From: Halorubellus sp. JP-L1
Lineage (GTDB): Archaea > Halobacteriota > Halobacteria > Halobacteriales > Natrialbaceae
NCBI RefSeq assembly: GCF_011440375.1
Contig: NZ_JAAOIR010000002.1
Span: forward strand, 310,001-374,000
Reading direction: 5' to 3'
Length of the DNA: 64,000 nt
Part shown: one piece after another, positions 7,950 through 15,396 of the stretch
Layout of the letters: each line of letters begins with the position of its first letter
Numbering within the stretch: the stretch's first letter is position 1
Position numbers and translations under genes: made by a program
Notes under the pieces: model-generated
The model's input: only the letters and a program-made list of their open reading frames with translations
What the model was told of the DNA's origin: nothing
The model's database searches: none

Positions 7950-8204
7950 ATGGTGCTCATCCTGCTTGCTGAATCAAATATGGACTCATCCGTCCGATAC
8001 GAGACGAGTGGAGACGGAGCAAGTGCCTACCCATACGTCTACGGGCCACAGACGTTGGATGCAGTCATCGACTCCTTCCCATTCGTACGGAATGAATCTG
8101 GCTATCGTCTGTCCGACGAACTGCTGCGGCATTACCCTCTTGGACGCTATCAGTGTTATAGTCGCACGTACGATGTCACGGCGGCTGCATTCGCTCCGGA
8201 CTGA
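7950..8204 (+). pseudogene. 5'-truncated DUF952 family gene
   Basis: The 84 residues from the first in-frame ATG match only the C-terminal half of DUF952 proteins. They show the 'VLILLAE' strand, a 'SSVRYE' segment and 'AYPYVYGPQTLDAVIDSFPF', the family's conserved end. DUF952 proteins are about 110 residues and begin with a 'YHI'-type strand that is absent here. The reading frame stays open upstream to about 7890 without restoring that N-terminus. The gene was probably cut when its surroundings rearranged. It might still be translated from 7950, but the fold would be incomplete. Function of the family is not known to me with certainty. Confidence 0.6.
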
Positions 8205-8280
8205 CGTCGTCGGCCTACGTTGGTAGAGACCGCACTCCATACAGAAGAGATATATGTCCGATTTCGAGTACCATCTGTAG

Positions 8281-8808
8281 ATGAACCGTCGTCAGGCGCT
8301 CAAGAGTTTGGCAGTAGTCGGTAGTGTGTCTGTAGCTGGTTGTTCTTCGGTCCTTGATTCCGGTGGGTCGGGAACTGTCCTCGGACCGATCGAAGTCATC
8401 AACTCGTCCTTTATCTCGAACCGGGTCCGTATCATGGTGGAGCGCGATGAAGGCACCAGGTCGGAGAGCGATGACGAAAGTCTCCTCGACCGGAAGCTCT
8501 CGCTGCCTGCGATCGACGCTGAAACCGGTACGCCGGGGCTGCGTATTGCACCGTCGTGGTCAGAAACGCAGGCTCACTACACGATACGTGCTGTCCATTA
8601 CGACGGGTCCGACGACAGAGAAACCGAGGTTTGGGAGTATACGTTCACACGAGAAGACTACAAGACGTATTATGCGGACCGGAACGAAGATCCGGGGTGT
8701 ATCGGGGCTCTCGTCAAGATCGGGAGCCTCTCCACTGCTGGGAACGGTGCAATTGGGATCGGCCCGACCTATATGGAAGACCCTTGTGGAACCTCGGGAT
8801 CCCAATAA
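8281..8808 (+). CDS. Tat lipoprotein of unknown function
   Basis: A 175-residue protein with an N-terminal signal of the haloarchaeal Tat-lipoprotein type: MNRRQALKSLAVVGSVSVAGC. The predicted lipid-carrying Cys is residue 21, so the protein should be anchored on the outer face of the membrane. The mature region has beta-strand character ('HYTIRAVHYDG', 'EVWEYTFTREDYKTYY') and two late Cys residues in 'DPGCIG' and 'DPCGTSGS', which could pair. No family is recognised. TATATG at 8250-8255 is a plausible TATA element about 30 bases upstream, fitting a leaderless transcript. Low G+C for this genome and island location suggest acquisition. Confidence 0.68.
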   Translation: MNRRQALKSLAVVGSVSVAGCSSVLDSGGSGTVLGPIEVINSSFISNRVRIMVERDEGTRSESDDESLLDRKLSLPAIDAETGTPGLRIAPSWSETQAHYTIRAVHYDGSDDRETEVWEYTFTREDYKTYYADRNEDPGCIGALVKIGSLSTAGNGAIGIGPTYMEDPCGTSGSQ

Positions 8809-8871
8809 ACATCGCTCTCAGAGCGGGGCTCATCTTACCGGATCAGTAGATACAGGCTGGTCGGTTCTCGG

Positions 8872-9537
8872 ATGTGGCGCGGATGCGAGTCAGTGGGCGT
8901 CGTCGATGGACGGGTGAAGCAGGAACGCCACCGCTATCACACCATCACGACTCGCTGTCCGGAACACGGAAAGACGAGCATCCACCGGGAACTCGGTGAC
9001 AAGGAAGAACGATACACCGAGTGGGTACTCCATCGTCTCTCCCGTGCTGTCGTGGAGTTCGCAGAGCAGTTCTCGAACCCGGTTATCGTGTTCGAGGATA
9101 GGGAGGGTATCCGCGACGAGATCGAGTACGGGAAGTATACGAATCGGCGGTTGCACAAATCGCCGTTTTACAAGTTCGAGACGTTCGTCTCGTACAAGGC
9201 GACGTGACGGGCAATTTTCACGGACACGGTGGTTGCCTACTACAACTCGCAGACGTGTCCGTTCTGTGGCGAGCGGGGAGATCGGCAGGGACGGTGGTTC
9301 CGGTGTACGAATGGGGAGTGTGCGGTTCAGCAAGACCATACTGACCGGAATGCGTCGGTGAACATCGCGTAGCGCGAGAAGGCGAAAACCGACGGTAATG
9401 ATACGAATTACCGGGCTCACAAAACCCAGCCGCAGGTTCGGTTAGTGCGTCTGTCCGGGTCAAGGCGCGTAAGCCGCCCAACCTCATCCCGCTCGCTCGC
9501 CGAGCAGGGAGCGCTAGCGCACGGCCGAGGGAACTAG
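8872..9537 (+). pseudogene. Decayed IS200/IS605-type TnpB (RNA-guided nuclease family) remnant
   Basis: In a single frame, interrupted by TGA at 9205-9207 and TAG at 9370-9372, the sequence reads as the C-terminal part of a haloarchaeal TnpB. Present are 'RCPEHG', 'VIVFEDREGIRDEI' with the second RuvC acidic position, the zinc-finger cysteines CPFC ... CTNGEC, and 'QDHTDRNASVNIA', the third RuvC segment. The first RuvC Asp and the N-terminal domain are missing. TnpB proteins are RNA-guided nucleases that favour retention of IS200/IS605 elements; this copy cannot be functional. No TnpA gene was found nearby. The frame ends at 9537, just before a hairpin. Confidence 0.82.
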
Positions 9538-9540
9538 AAA

Positions 9541-9566
9541 AGCCTCGGGCCACCGCGCCCGAGGCT
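9541..9566. terminator. Bidirectional hairpin terminator
   Basis: AGCCTCGGG (9541-9549) pairs perfectly with CCCGAGGCT (9558-9566) around an 8-base loop. The minus strand continues into a CTTTTC run after the hairpin, suiting termination of the ATP-grasp gene that stops at 9569. The plus strand continues GTTT, suiting the tnpB remnant. Confidence 0.6.
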
Positions 9567-9568
9567 GT

Positions 9569-10888
9569 TTACTTGCCACCTGGTCCGAGGTAGCCCCACG
9601 CTTGCAGGCGGTCGCCCTCGCCGTCGCTCCACCGCTCGCCGATGTCGTCGCGATAGTACATGTTTGGCATCACGATATCGTCGATCCGGTCGTACGCCTG
9701 CTCGCGCGCCGCGTGCATCGTCTCTCCCTTCCCCGTCACGACGATCGGCATCCCGTTGTCCCCGGCCGCCCGCCACTGGCCATCCACCTTCTTCGCGTCT
9801 TCTAGGTGAATTCCGTCTCGGCTTTCCGTCTCGAACACCACAGCTGCGTTTCGAGAGTTCTCATCGTACGTCTTCTCGTCATCGAACGGGAACGGCGGCA
9901 GGACGACCCGAACGCCGATCTGGTACCCGTTGTGGACCGCTAGTTCGGGGGTGTTGCCGTGCGCGAGATCGTAGAAGAACTCGCCAGTAGACGACTCGAT
10001 GGACTCTTCCTGTAACGCGATCGTCGGATACCCGAACCGCGGCGTGAACTCCAACGGATAGATCCCGGCCTCGTTCACGATGCAGTTGATGTCGATGCTC
10101 CCGACGTAGCCCTCGTCGGCGAGCCAGTCCTCGAGTTTCCCGAAGGTCTCTTTGAACAATTTGTTCTGGCCGGCCCAGAACATCGACGTTCCCATCTCGC
10201 CGGTCTGGGGACCGATGTTTCCTGGGAATAATTTCTTGTGCTCGAAATTGAAATTGACATGGTCGATGAACTCGTTCCCGTCGAAGAACCCGCAGATGGC
10301 AATCTCCACACCTTCGACTTTCCGCTGGAGCTGGAACCCCTTCATCCGGTGCCCCCACGCCTTCTTGTAGGCACGGAGCACGTCTACGACGTCGCTGCCA
10401 TCATCCTCGTTCCCGACGTAGAGCAGTCGTTTAACGTTCTGGACTTCTCCAAGTGGCTTGATGACGTACGGAGCCGGGTTCTCCTGCACGTGCTGGATGC
10501 CGGCGTCGAAGTCGTGGAAGATGTGGTGTTCGACGGTGTTGACACCGTGCTCTTCGAGGATCTCCATCGCGTAGCCGCGATCTTCTTCGAGGTGATCGGT
10601 GTTCGGCGTCCCACCGACGACAGCTTCGCCTTGCTCCCGGAGTTCCTGAGCGAGTTTGCCTGTCCCGATGTCCGAGCCCACCCAAATGTCGTCGAAGATG
10701 ATTACGTCGGCCCACTCGACCTCCGCGCGCCAATCATCCGTTTTGGGCACGAACCCGTCCCCGATCTCCTTGTCGCTCTCGGCTTCGATGTAGTATCTGA
10801 CGTCGTGGCCTTCTTTGTGAACTTGCCACGCGAGGTCGGTGATCAGTGCGGCGTCGGCGGATACGAACAGGAAGTTCCTCGAAGGCAT
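9569..10888 (-). CDS. PurD-like ATP-grasp enzyme
   Basis: A 439-residue ATP-grasp protein. The N-terminus 'FLFVSADAALITDLAWQVHKEGHDVRYY' region is a Rossmann-like pre-ATP-grasp domain, although the usual GxGGREHA of true PurD is missing. Central elements include 'YVIKPLGE', with an ATP-contacting Lys, and 'GFFDGNEF'. 'GNIGPQTGEMGT' corresponds to the PurD NTGGMG loop, and 'PLEFTPRFGYP' corresponds to the metal-binding ENxR region with changes. ATP-grasp enzymes join a carboxylate to an amine via an acyl phosphate. This protein resembles phosphoribosylamine-glycine ligase but lacks its signature ends, so another substrate is likely. Its G+C is lower than that of genes to the right. Its 3' end is duplicated at 4786-4836 and the lower-GC island begins at its tail. 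Confidence 0.8.
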   Translation of the reverse strand: MPSRNFLFVSADAALITDLAWQVHKEGHDVRYYIEAESDKEIGDGFVPKTDDWRAEVEWADVIIFDDIWVGSDIGTGKLAQELREQGEAVVGGTPNTDHLEEDRGYAMEILEEHGVNTVEHHIFHDFDAGIQHVQENPAPYVIKPLGEVQNVKRLLYVGNEDDGSDVVDVLRAYKKAWGHRMKGFQLQRKVEGVEIAICGFFDGNEFIDHVNFNFEHKKLFPGNIGPQTGEMGTSMFWAGQNKLFKETFGKLEDWLADEGYVGSIDINCIVNEAGIYPLEFTPRFGYPTIALQEESIESSTGEFFYDLAHGNTPELAVHNGYQIGVRVVLPPFPFDDEKTYDENSRNAAVVFETESRDGIHLEDAKKVDGQWRAAGDNGMPIVVTGKGETMHAAREQAYDRIDDIVMPNMYYRDDIGERWSDGEGDRLQAWGYLGPGGK

Positions 10889-10960
10889 AGCACCGCTACT
10901 CTTGGCGCTCGGAAAAGCGTTCAGGCGCCGCCGGCGAGACCGTCGGGGAGACGGGACGCG

Positions 10961-11491
10961 TTACTCGTCCTCGGACTCGATCGGGATCTCGATGGGTTCG
11001 TCGGTCGCGTCCTCGGCCGTCGCGTCGCCGAACCCGGTCTCGGTCGATGGGCCGACGCCGGCCGCGTCCGCGGCGTCCGCGAACAGCGTCTCCGACGCGC
11101 CCTCGGCGAGGTCGTCGAGCGCGAGCGCGAGGTTCCGACGGTTCGACTTCCAGAACGCGTCCACGACCGGCCCGACGTACGGGATCGTGCCGGTGGCGAC
11201 GTCGATCGTGACGTTCGCGAGCATCGACACGAGCGTCGTGTACGAGACGCCGAGACGCGCCGACTCCAGGACGATGTACAGCGACAGCCCGCCAGCGATC
11301 ACGTCGCCGACGCCAGGCACCACGCCGAGCAGTGGGTCCAGGCCGACCTCGAAGTCGGTCCCGGGGACCCGCACCGCCTCGTCGAGCACGCGCGCGACCG
11401 TGCGCATCCGCGCCACGGCCGCCTCGTCGACGCCGTCGGGGATCGGTCCGTCGTACGGGTCCGCGAACGGGTCCATCTCGGTTCCAGCCAT
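10961..11491 (-). CDS. DUF4112 membrane-associated protein
   Basis: A 176-residue protein matching DUF4112: 'LLGVVPGVGDVIAGGLSLYIVLESARLGV', then 'GTIPYVGPVVDAFWKSNRRNL', the family's two conserved hydrophobic stretches at about residues 55-90 and 105-130. These probably form membrane hairpins with the charged ends in the cytoplasm. The last 45 residues are acidic and variable. The biochemical role is unknown. It is transcribed away from the ATP-grasp gene, with a 72-base spacer, and the next minus-strand gene upstream ends about 100 bases away. The family call is confident; no function can be added. Confidence 0.85.
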   Translation of the reverse strand: MAGTEMDPFADPYDGPIPDGVDEAAVARMRTVARVLDEAVRVPGTDFEVGLDPLLGVVPGVGDVIAGGLSLYIVLESARLGVSYTTLVSMLANVTIDVATGTIPYVGPVVDAFWKSNRRNLALALDDLAEGASETLFADAADAAGVGPSTETGFGDATAEDATDEPIEIPIESEDE

Positions 11492-11593
11492 ACCAGTACC
11501 TACCGAGTCAGGACTGAAGAATGTCGGGCCGAATCGCGCTGGTATCGACTCGAGTCCACCCAGCTCGCCCCTGGGGGTGCGACTCGTCTTCGC

Positions 11594-12055
11594 TCAGAAG
11601 AGGGCGTCCGGGAACCGCAGGAGGACCGCGTCGACGAGCAACAGCACGCCGACGAGCGTCGCCGCGCGGAGGAACGGCGTCGCGCGCTTCGCGGGCGTCC
11701 GCACCTTCAACTCCTCAGTGCCGGCGAGGACGCGACTCGCTCCCACCTCGACCAGTCCGGTCAACGCCAGCCAGAGGACGACCATCGCCAGCACGAGGTA
11801 CCCGCTCGTCGACGACAGCAGCGTCCGCTCGTAGCCCGCGAGCGAGATCATGTACCCGCCAGAGAGCAAGAGCAGAACGGACGCCACCCGGGAGCCGACC
11901 TGGAGTCGTTCCGCGAACCGTTCCAGTGGCGTCGCGTTCAGCGACCCCTCTCGGGCGAGTGGCAGGATACCGAACGCGAAGAACACGACCGCCCCCACCC
12001 ACGTCGCCGCGACGACCAGATGAACCGCCCTGACGCCGACTTCGACCAGAGACAT
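11594..12055 (-). CDS. CopD-like four-helix membrane protein
   Basis: A 153-residue integral membrane protein with four predicted helices at about residues 7-30, 52-72, 80-104 and 128-148. The pattern resembles the copper-resistance D (CopD)/DUF superfamily: a histidine early in helix 1 ('AVHLVVAATWVGAVVFF'), long helices and short loops. That helix resembles quinone- or heme-linked small membrane proteins, but the exact activity is not known. ATG at 12055 follows 25 bases of spacer from the next upstream gene on the same strand, suggesting they share a transcript. No copper genes lie nearby, so a role in copper handling is only a family-based guess. Confidence 0.7.
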   Translation of the reverse strand: MSLVEVGVRAVHLVVAATWVGAVVFFAFGILPLAREGSLNATPLERFAERLQVGSRVASVLLLLSGGYMISLAGYERTLLSSTSGYLVLAMVVLWLALTGLVEVGASRVLAGTEELKVRTPAKRATPFLRAATLVGVLLLVDAVLLRFPDALF

Positions 12056-12080
12056 GGAGGTATCGTCCGCCCGCGCCCCG

Positions 12081-13052
12081 TTAATCCTTCTCCTCTACGG
12101 TCGCCGCACAGGACTCGCACAGCAACTCGATCGTCGAGGACGCGGACCCGATGACGGTCTCGAGGTCGTCGACCGCGTGGTACGCCTCGCAGCGCTCGCA
12201 GCGCGCGGTCGGCGCGGCCTCGTCCGCGAGCATCGAGTCGACGGTGACCTCGTCCGTCGGCGAGTCGAACGCCGCCTCCGGGTCCAGGCCGCTCGCGGGC
12301 TGAGCGGGCGCCGCGGGCGGTCCGTCCGTGAGCGCCGGCGGGCCGTCGTCGAAGATCGGCGACTCGCTCACGTCGACGGTACTGACTGTCGGGTCACTGC
12401 CGTCGACGGTACTGACTCCAGGGTCAGTAGCGTCGTTCGTGGACAGCCGGGCGGCCTCGCGGTCGGTGGCGTCGTCGTCGCCGGCAGCCTCCGCGACGGA
12501 CGCGAGTGCGTCGCTGAAGAACTCGCCCGCGAGGTCGTCGGGGAGTCCCGTATTCCCGTACAGCGCGGTGACGAGACGGTCGCGGAGTGCGTCCGGCGCC
12601 AGCCCTTCGCGCTCGCCGACGACGTGTAGCGCGTCCGCCTCGCGAGCGTCCGGGTCCGGCATTCCCTCGGGGTTCCGGACGTACCGGTCGACGACGGCCG
12701 CGAGTCGGCTCGCGACCGTCGCGTCCGCACTCCAGCGCGTCGGGAACGCCGCGTCGACGTTCGCGCGACGCTCCTCGGACAGGTCGGCGACGACCGCGTC
12801 CGCGGACGCGTCTCCGTCCGCGAGTTCGGACGTGGCCGCGTCCGTCACCGACCGGTCGACGCGGTCGAGCGCGGTCTCGTCAGGAACGCGGAGACGACCG
12901 GCGGCGAGGTCACAGAGCACGCTCAGGCTCTCCTGCATCGACGAGGCCTCGTAGCCCCGGCACTCCGCGTACACGTCGTCGATGCGCTCGGCGAGCGCGG
13001 CGGGAATCCGTACGTCGACGAACTCCTCCCGTCGGTCGTCTCGCTGTGCCAT
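12081..13052 (-). CDS. Predicted ribbon-helix-helix DNA-binding protein with C-terminal zinc ribbon
   Basis: A 323-residue acidic protein of unknown function. The first 55 residues ('EEFVDVRIPAALAERIDDV' then 'EASSMQESLSVLCDLAAGRL') look like a ribbon-helix-helix DNA-binding unit: a beta strand followed by two helices. The middle is a helical, Ala/Asp-rich region with variable repeats, including SVDVS/STVDGSDP duplications at about 220-245 that match a DNA repeat near 12370-12425. The C-terminus has two Cys pairs, CERC and CESC, forming a zinc ribbon-like knuckle around residues 288-315. Together these suggest a regulator or DNA-associated adaptor. A TATA-like box 29 bases before the ATG indicates a leaderless transcript. 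Confidence 0.72.
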   Translation of the reverse strand: MAQRDDRREEFVDVRIPAALAERIDDVYAECRGYEASSMQESLSVLCDLAAGRLRVPDETALDRVDRSVTDAATSELADGDASADAVVADLSEERRANVDAAFPTRWSADATVASRLAAVVDRYVRNPEGMPDPDAREADALHVVGEREGLAPDALRDRLVTALYGNTGLPDDLAGEFFSDALASVAEAAGDDDATDREAARLSTNDATDPGVSTVDGSDPTVSTVDVSESPIFDDGPPALTDGPPAAPAQPASGLDPEAAFDSPTDEVTVDSMLADEAAPTARCERCEAYHAVDDLETVIGSASSTIELLCESCAATVEEKD

Positions 13053-13076
13053 CGGCCATACTATCGAACTCCACCA

Positions 13077-13086
13077 TGATAAATTT
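13077..13086 (-). promoter_or_regulatory. TATA box of the ribbon-helix-helix gene
   Basis: On the minus strand AAATTTATCA is centred about 29 bases before the ATG at 13052, inside an unusually AT-rich stretch (13070-13115). The spacing is that of a leaderless haloarchaeal transcript. Confidence 0.5.
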
Positions 13087-13230
13087 CACTAATTTGTCTT
13101 CGCGTTTTAATTTCTGAGGCGGGGAACCTGTGACATACGGGCGTATGAGACGATCACACGAGGGGCGTCGCGGGTGCTGACGTACCGGCCGGGATCGGCC
13201 CGCTCGGGGCGGTGTCGGGCGCCGACGCGG

Positions 13231-13794
13231 TCACTGCAGGTAGCGTTCTTCCAGCACCGGGAGGCGCTTCCTGACGAGCACGTACACGACGGATACCGCC
13301 ACTCCGGCGAGCGCGACGCGCCGAATCCAGCCGTCGAACACGACCAGTCCGGGGAGTGCGAACGCCACGCCTACAACGAGGTCCTCGGGCGCGCCGTCGT
13401 ACCGCACGAGCCGCCGCGGTCGCGCCCACCGTCCCTGCGTGTGCAGGAACACGCCGCGGTCGGACTCCGCGAGCCACGGCCGCGCCTCGAGGCCGCCACC
13501 GAGCGCGTCGCTCGCCGCGTGCACCGCCGCCGACACCAGGAACGCCGCCGCCGCGACCGTCGCCGGACCGACCGCGACCGCCGCGACCGCGACCGCGACG
13601 ACCGCGAGCACCGCGTAGTACTCCGGGAAGTGCAGCGTCTTCCGGTGCTCGGCGACGAGGTCCAGATCCGGAAAGATACCGCCGGCGAGCGCCGCCACCG
13701 CCGCGACCGTCGCGTACTCCCCAGCGAGGACGGCGTACGCGCTCGCCAGCGCCAACCCGACGAACGCGTGCGTCGTCGCCATCATCACCGACAC
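13231..13794 (-). CDS. YdjM-type membrane-bound metal-dependent hydrolase
   Basis: A 187-residue membrane protein of the YdjM/DUF457 family (named as LexA-binding or metal-dependent hydrolase in databases). Conserved polar positions sit next to helices: 'TTHAFVGLAL' at the N-terminus (His), 'GGIFPDLDLVAEH' near residue 45 (Asp pair and His), and 'AAVHAASDALGGG' near residue 90. Four or five hydrophobic helices span the chain. Some members act on phospholipid-like substrates, but the reaction here is unknown. An alternative start at the internal MATTHA would shorten it by four residues. A second family member lies at 54061-55119. It is not obviously in an operon. Confidence 0.78.
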   Translation of the reverse strand: MSVMMATTHAFVGLALASAYAVLAGEYATVAAVAALAGGIFPDLDLVAEHRKTLHFPEYYAVLAVVAVAVAAVAVGPATVAAAAFLVSAAVHAASDALGGGLEARPWLAESDRGVFLHTQGRWARPRRLVRYDGAPEDLVVGVAFALPGLVVFDGWIRRVALAGVAVSVVYVLVRKRLPVLEERYLQ

Positions 13795-14099
13795 GTAGCC
13801 ATCTCACGGTGAAAACCCCGTCGACGCCCACCTCCGTTCACCGCCACACAGTCCCGTGCTCTCCGGCCCGCCCCGCGCTGATCCGCCGAGGGTTCAAGTG
13901 CGATAGCGCGGCCACCGTCACCTGACCGACGCGCGGGGACGGCCGAGGCGGGAGTCCGGGCCACCGTCCTCGAACCGCCAGCGGTCGGCCGCGAACCGTC
14001 CGCGACCTCGAACTGCCAGCGGTCCCGACCCGCTCACGGCCCGGCTGCTCGCCACGAGCCACCCGCAGACCCTTCTCCCTCGAGTCCGTGCGTCCACGC

Positions 14100-14342
14100 A
14101 TGTCGCTCACGCTCTACGCACTCGACGGCTGCCCGTGGTGCGAACTGGTCGCCGACCGCCTCGACGAACTCGACCTCGACTACGACAGCGTCTGGGTGGA
14201 CGCGCTCCACTCCGAGCGCGACGAGGTCAAGCGCGTCTCCGGCCAGCGCGCCGTGCCCGTCCTCGTCGACGACGAGTACGGCGTCACGATGAACGAGTCC
14301 GAGAACATCGTCGCGTACCTCGACACCACGTACGCCGAGTGA
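14100..14342 (+). CDS. Glutaredoxin-like protein (CPWC)
   Basis: An 80-residue glutaredoxin-fold protein. The redox motif is C11-P-W-C14 at the end of strand 1 ('LYALDGCPWCELV'). The cis-Pro segment 'RAVPVLVDDEYG' follows near residue 53 and the glutathione-type 'MNESENIVAYLD' helix near residue 67. Haloarchaea use gamma-glutamylcysteine rather than glutathione, so the natural thiol partner is uncertain. The start used here gives the domain directly; an ATG four codons earlier (14088) is possible. The protein is soluble. It ends 21 bases before the convergent R2-like oxidase gene. Confidence 0.9.
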   Translation: MSLTLYALDGCPWCELVADRLDELDLDYDSVWVDALHSERDEVKRVSGQRAVPVLVDDEYGVTMNESENIVAYLDTTYAE

Positions 14343-14363
14343 CGACGCCTCGCTAGCGGTTCC

Positions 14364-15254
14364 TCACTCGTCGAGTCGAGTGAGGGCCTCCACGTCCGGG
14401 ACGTCCGCGGTCGCGTCGACGATCTGGTTCATGCGCTCGGCGTGCTTCTCGGCGGCGTACGCCGCCAGGTCCGCCGGCGTGACCCCCTCGTCTTCCTCGC
14501 GGCCCGCCGCCGACACCGCGTCCTGGACGAGCATCGCGAGCTCGCCCGTCAGGTCGTGCAGGAGCGACGGGTCGACCGCGTCAGCCGCGACGAGGGCCTT
14601 GAGCTTCCGCATCCCGAACCCGACGTGCCGGCCTTCGTCGCTCCGGATGCGCGAGAACCCCTCGACGAGTCCCGGGAGCTCGGGGAGCCCCGGCGTCGAC
14701 CCGTCGAAGGAGCTCTGGACGCCGTAGTAGCCCGTCTGCGCGAGGATGCCCTCGACGGTGAGGTGGTAGTGACAGTACGCTCGTGCCCGGTTCTCCGGCG
14801 TGTCCTCGGTCAGCAACCGCTCCATCGCCGCTTCGTTGCGTTCGAACAGTTCGTCGTACGCGTCGTTGAACCACGACGCGTCACGCGGGTCCGAACGCGC
14901 CTCCCCGCGTCGATCCTCGGCTGCGTGGATTACGCGCGTCCAGTATCGGTGGAAGAACTCCGCGTGCTTGGCCTCCTCGTAGAGCTGGGTGGTGACGAAC
15001 AGCTGGTCGTCGACGTCGTCGAGGACGACCGCGAGCGGCGACAGGTCCTCGGTGACGGCCTCCTCGCCGGCACCGAAGAGCGCGAGCGTCCGCCGGAGCG
15101 AGTCGAACGCGTCCGCGTCGAGGTCGGCGACGCGCTCGACGTCCGCGGAGAGGTCGATCTCGGCGGGATCCCAGTGGCGTTCGACGGCGTTGCGGTAGTA
15201 CCGGAACGAACTCGCGTCCTCGTCGATGCCGGTGCGGTCCGCGGCGTCGGTCAT
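14364..15254 (-). CDS. R2-like ligand-binding oxidase / ribonucleotide reductase R2-like di-metal protein
   Basis: A 296-residue helical protein with the metal-ligand pattern of the ferritin-like R2 superfamily: E64/E65, E94 with H97 (LYEEAKHAEF), E168 (TVEGILAQTGYYG), and E207 with H210 (SDEGRH). The tyrosines after E168 and the 'GILAQTGYYGVQ' context fit the R2-like ligand-binding oxidases, which hold a Mn/Fe or Fe/Fe site and bind a long-chain lipid, rather than R2 of ribonucleotide reductase (about 340 residues with a C-terminal R1-binding tail). No R1 gene is adjacent. The natural substrate is unknown. ATG at 15254 is chosen because the larger open frame upstream is antisense to the MutS-like gene. 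Confidence 0.85.
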   Translation of the reverse strand: MTDAADRTGIDEDASSFRYYRNAVERHWDPAEIDLSADVERVADLDADAFDSLRRTLALFGAGEEAVTEDLSPLAVVLDDVDDQLFVTTQLYEEAKHAEFFHRYWTRVIHAAEDRRGEARSDPRDASWFNDAYDELFERNEAAMERLLTEDTPENRARAYCHYHLTVEGILAQTGYYGVQSSFDGSTPGLPELPGLVEGFSRIRSDEGRHVGFGMRKLKALVAADAVDPSLLHDLTGELAMLVQDAVSAAGREEDEGVTPADLAAYAAEKHAERMNQIVDATADVPDVEALTRLDE

Positions 15255-15396
15255 GCGCCGGCCTATGGTATCTCCGGCAATCAATCTCCCGGACGACTCG
15301 ACGACGGCCACCGCGGCCCCTGGAGGTTCCAGGCCCGCTGCGGCGCTGCGGGTCGTTTGTGGGGCTTTGATTACGGACCGGTCGTAGGAATGGGGT

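Larger units (their letters stand above)
4786..9635. mobile_element. Putative integrated island bounded by 51-base direct repeats
   Basis: The two repeats of the ATP-grasp gene tail (4786-4836 and 9585-9635) are in the same orientation and enclose about 4.75 kb. The enclosed DNA is visibly lower in G+C than the flanks. It carries accessory or broken genes: an exported Tat protein, a surface lipoprotein with two HExxH motifs, a truncated DUF952 gene, a short lipoprotein and a broken tnpB. The arrangement resembles an integrative element that restored the gene's 3' end on insertion and left a diverged copy at the far side. No integrase was found, so this would be a decayed or non-autonomous element. 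Element status is an inference. Confidence 0.5.

Noticed and set aside
4786-9635. Complete mobile element with its own integrase or active transposase
   Set aside because: No recombinase was found and the only transposition-linked gene, tnpB, is truncated with two stops.
9569-10888. Bona fide PurD of purine synthesis
   Set aside because: The N-terminal GxGGREHA signature is missing and key motifs are altered, so a PurD-like ATP-grasp label is safer.
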